DNA from: Lactobacillus sp.
GTDB taxonomy: Bacteria > Bacillota > Bacilli > Lactobacillales > Lactobacillaceae
Direction: 5' to 3'
Assembly (NCBI GenBank): GCA_003482405.1
Contig: DMZB01000099.1
Coordinates: forward strand, 1-14,018
DNA: 14,018 nt
This document shows positions 12,789 to 14,018 of the stretch, one piece after another. The notes beneath the pieces were generated by a model, which ran no database searches, had not been told where the DNA came from, and saw only the letters and a program-made list of their open reading frames with translations. Made by a program: the position numbers and the translations under genes. Within the stretch, counting starts at the first letter, position 1. Each line of letters begins with the position of its first letter.

Positions 12789-14018
12789 ATGCGCAAACTT
12801 ACAAAACACTGGGATTGGTGGTTGGTCGCGATTCTGGCGTTGGCTGCTGGTTTGTACGGCTGGAATATCTGGCAGGCTGGTTCTGCCAATGATTTTTACA
12901 CTGCCGCTATTGTCAGTATGACGAAGAGTTGGAAAGCCTTTTGGTATGCCAGCTTTGATCCAGCAAGTTTCATTACGGTGGACAAACCACCTGTCGCACT
13001 GTGGTTCATGGCAATCAGTGCGAAAATTTTTGGTGTTCACGGTTGGAGTGTTGTGCTCCCCTCCGTACTGTTTGGCATCGGTTCAGTCGGCCTGATCTAC
13101 GCCATGGTCAAACCTTACTTTGGCCGTTTGGCTGGTAATCTAGCGGCTTTATTCATGACAATCACTCCGATTGTGGTCGCAGACTCACGAACAAACAATA
13201 TGGATGCAACATTAATCTTTTTCCTGTTGCTAGCGGGCTACTTATTGCAGCGAGCTGTTGCCAAACGGAAAACGTGGCTTGTCATCGTGTCATTTGCACT
13301 CATTGGCGTTGCCTTTAACGTCAAGATGCTGCAAGCCTTCATGCTACTCCCAGCAATGTACTTCTTCTACTGGATTGCCAGCACTGTTGGTTGGAAGAAA
13401 AAATTGCTGCATCTTACTATGGCAACCATCGCATTAGTTATCTTCACACTTGCATGGCCTGTTGCAGTTGATTCAACCAGTAAAAGTAGCCGCCCCTACA
13501 TTGGCAGCTCCTCAACAAATTCAGTGTTGAATCTGGCCTTTGGGTACAATGGCTCTCAACGTTTGCTCGGCCAATCAACCGGTACTGGCAGTCGGTTCCC
13601 TGGCATGGGTAACAACAAAAAGGGAAAGACTGGACAAGCACCAAGTGGAACTAAAGGCAAACAAGGCACGCCACCATCAGGAACCAAGGCTGGCGGTAAA
13701 ACTGGCACAAAACCTTCAGGAACCAAGATGCCAGGTGGATCTAAAGGCGGTGCACCAACCGGCATGGGCAATAAACAAGCTAACGGTGGCGGCGCAGGTG
13801 GTGGTGGCGGTGCCTTCAACATTGGCACGGCCGGTCCTTTCCGTCTGTTCCAACAAGCACTTGGTGGTCAAGTCAGTTGGTTCTTCCCACTTGCATTAAC
13901 CGGATTGGTCGGCGCCTACCTCTATGAGGCAGACCGCAAGAAGAAATGGTGGCAAACGACCCGCAATCAGCAACAACTCTGGTACTGGGCTGGACGTGTC
14001 TCTTATACACCTTTGACG
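12789..14018 (+). CDS. GT39/YkcB-like membrane glycosyltransferase, 3' truncated
   Basis: The frame is open from 12789 to the window end (410 codons, no stop). The protein matches the YkcB/ArnT-like PMT_2 group: polytopic enzymes that move sugars from lipid-phosphate donors to envelope acceptors outside the cell. Signatures: helix 1 (11-30), then SANDFYTAAIVSM (32-44, with the expected acidic catalytic Asp35), FDPASFITVDKPPVALWF (56-73) and ADSRTNNMDATLIF (131-144). Further membrane segments lie around 88-107, 115-130, 141-155, 163-177, 183-197, 210-227 and 363-379. Residues 262-342 are a Gly/Lys/Thr/Pro-rich insert; Gly-rich stretches occur at this place in relatives. GGAAG lies about 8 nt upstream of the ATG. 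The last codons (from about residue 403, RVSYTPLT) look like adapter, so true sequence probably stops near 13995. Confidence 0.85.
   Translation, partial: MRKLTKHWDWWLVAILALAAGLYGWNIWQAGSANDFYTAAIVSMTKSWKAFWYASFDPASFITVDKPPVALWFMAISAKIFGVHGWSVVLPSVLFGIGSVGLIYAMVKPYFGRLAGNLAALFMTITPIVVADSRTNNMDATLIFFLLLAGYLLQRAVAKRKTWLVIVSFALIGVAFNVKMLQAFMLLPAMYFFYWIASTVGWKKKLLHLTMATIALVIFTLAWPVAVDSTSKSSRPYIGSSSTNSVLNLAFGYNGSQRLLGQSTGTGSRFPGMGNNKKGKTGQAPSGTKGKQGTPPSGTKAGGKTGTKPSGTKMPGGSKGGAPTGMGNKQANGGGAGGGGGAFNIGTAGPFRLFQQALGGQVSWFFPLALTGLVGAYLYEADRKKKWWQTTRNQQQLWYWAGRVSYTPLT
13572..13814 (+). repeat. Low-complexity Gly/Lys/Thr insert with PSGTK repeats
   Basis: Encodes residues 262-342 of the glycosyltransferase: three PSGTK units (residues 285-289, 296-300, 309-313) in a run of Gly, Lys, Thr, Ser and Pro, ending in a poly-Gly stretch (333-341). 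Acidic residues are absent, so the loop is strongly positive and probably extracytoplasmic. Confidence 0.8.
13996..14018. other. Probable Nextera/Tn5 mosaic-end adapter remnant at contig end
   Basis: TGTCTCTTATACAC (13997-14010) is identical to 14 consecutive bases of the Tn5 mosaic end used in Nextera libraries. The last eight bases, CTTTGACG, align with the adapter continuation ATCTGACG at six of eight positions. It sits exactly at the end of the window and breaks the expected membrane helix of the glycosyltransferase. Confidence 0.75.

Noticed and set aside
13556-13828. Proline-rich minus-strand ORF
   Set aside because: It is the antisense shadow of the Gly-rich insert of the glycosyltransferase.
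13997-14010. Genuine Tn5-like transposon end
   Set aside because: No transposase or inverted partner is present, and the match sits at the sequence end and continues as adapter, so library contamination is more likely.

Overview
The window reads as a chromosomal segment of a lactic acid bacterium, most likely family Lactobacillaceae. The evidence is a moderate GC content, strong AGGAGG-type ribosome binding sites, TATAAT promoters, and a gene set typical of lactobacilli: PepF oligopeptidase, lipoate-protein ligase, UspA-type stress protein, DedA protein and a YkcB/ArnT-like glycosyltransferase. I cannot fix the genus. I saw no rRNA, tRNA, CRISPR array, IS element, integrase or phage gene. The very last bases look like sequencing adapter, so the window probably ends at a contig end.

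Layout. (1) 17-997 (-): a membrane-anchored alpha/beta hydrolase, divergent from (2) a five-gene plus-strand cluster at 1118-5434: pepF, a lysophospholipase-like alpha/beta hydrolase, an XRE regulator, a methyltransferase-like protein and a 57-residue membrane protein. Gaps are 4-23 nt, so these are probably one operon. (3) 5504-6461: a MarR-type regulator divergent from an ElaA-like GNAT acetyltransferase, with a short perfect dyad lying on the acetyltransferase promoter. (4) 6418-6798 (-): a VOC/glyoxalase-like protein overlapping the acetyltransferase tail to tail. (5) 6799-7398: 600 nt with no convincing protein gene, holding a compact, GC-richer, hairpin-dense element that ends in a textbook intrinsic terminator on the minus strand. 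This is probably an RNA gene or long leader of about 260 nt, and I cannot assign it to a known family. (6) 7399-8507 (+): a small membrane protein with its own terminator, then a DedA-family protein. (7) 8550-11233 (-): lplA, a four-helix membrane protein and an acidic soluble protein form a tight cluster, followed after a strong hairpin by an AlkD-like DNA glycosylase. (8) 11577-12029 (+): a universal stress protein ending in a bidirectional terminator shared with a small minus-strand membrane protein (12138-12503). (9) 12504-12788: an intergenic region with a 22-bp inverted repeat whose arms are each near-palindromic. (10) 12789-end (+): a truncated GT39/YkcB-like membrane glycosyltransferase with a Gly/Lys/Thr-rich low-complexity insert.

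Functionally the window is mostly housekeeping and stress-related: peptide turnover, lipoate attachment, alkylation repair, stress protein and envelope glycosylation. The parts most worth a second look are the unassigned minus-strand RNA, the double-dyad hairpin upstream of the glycosyltransferase, and the adapter-like sequence at the 3' end.
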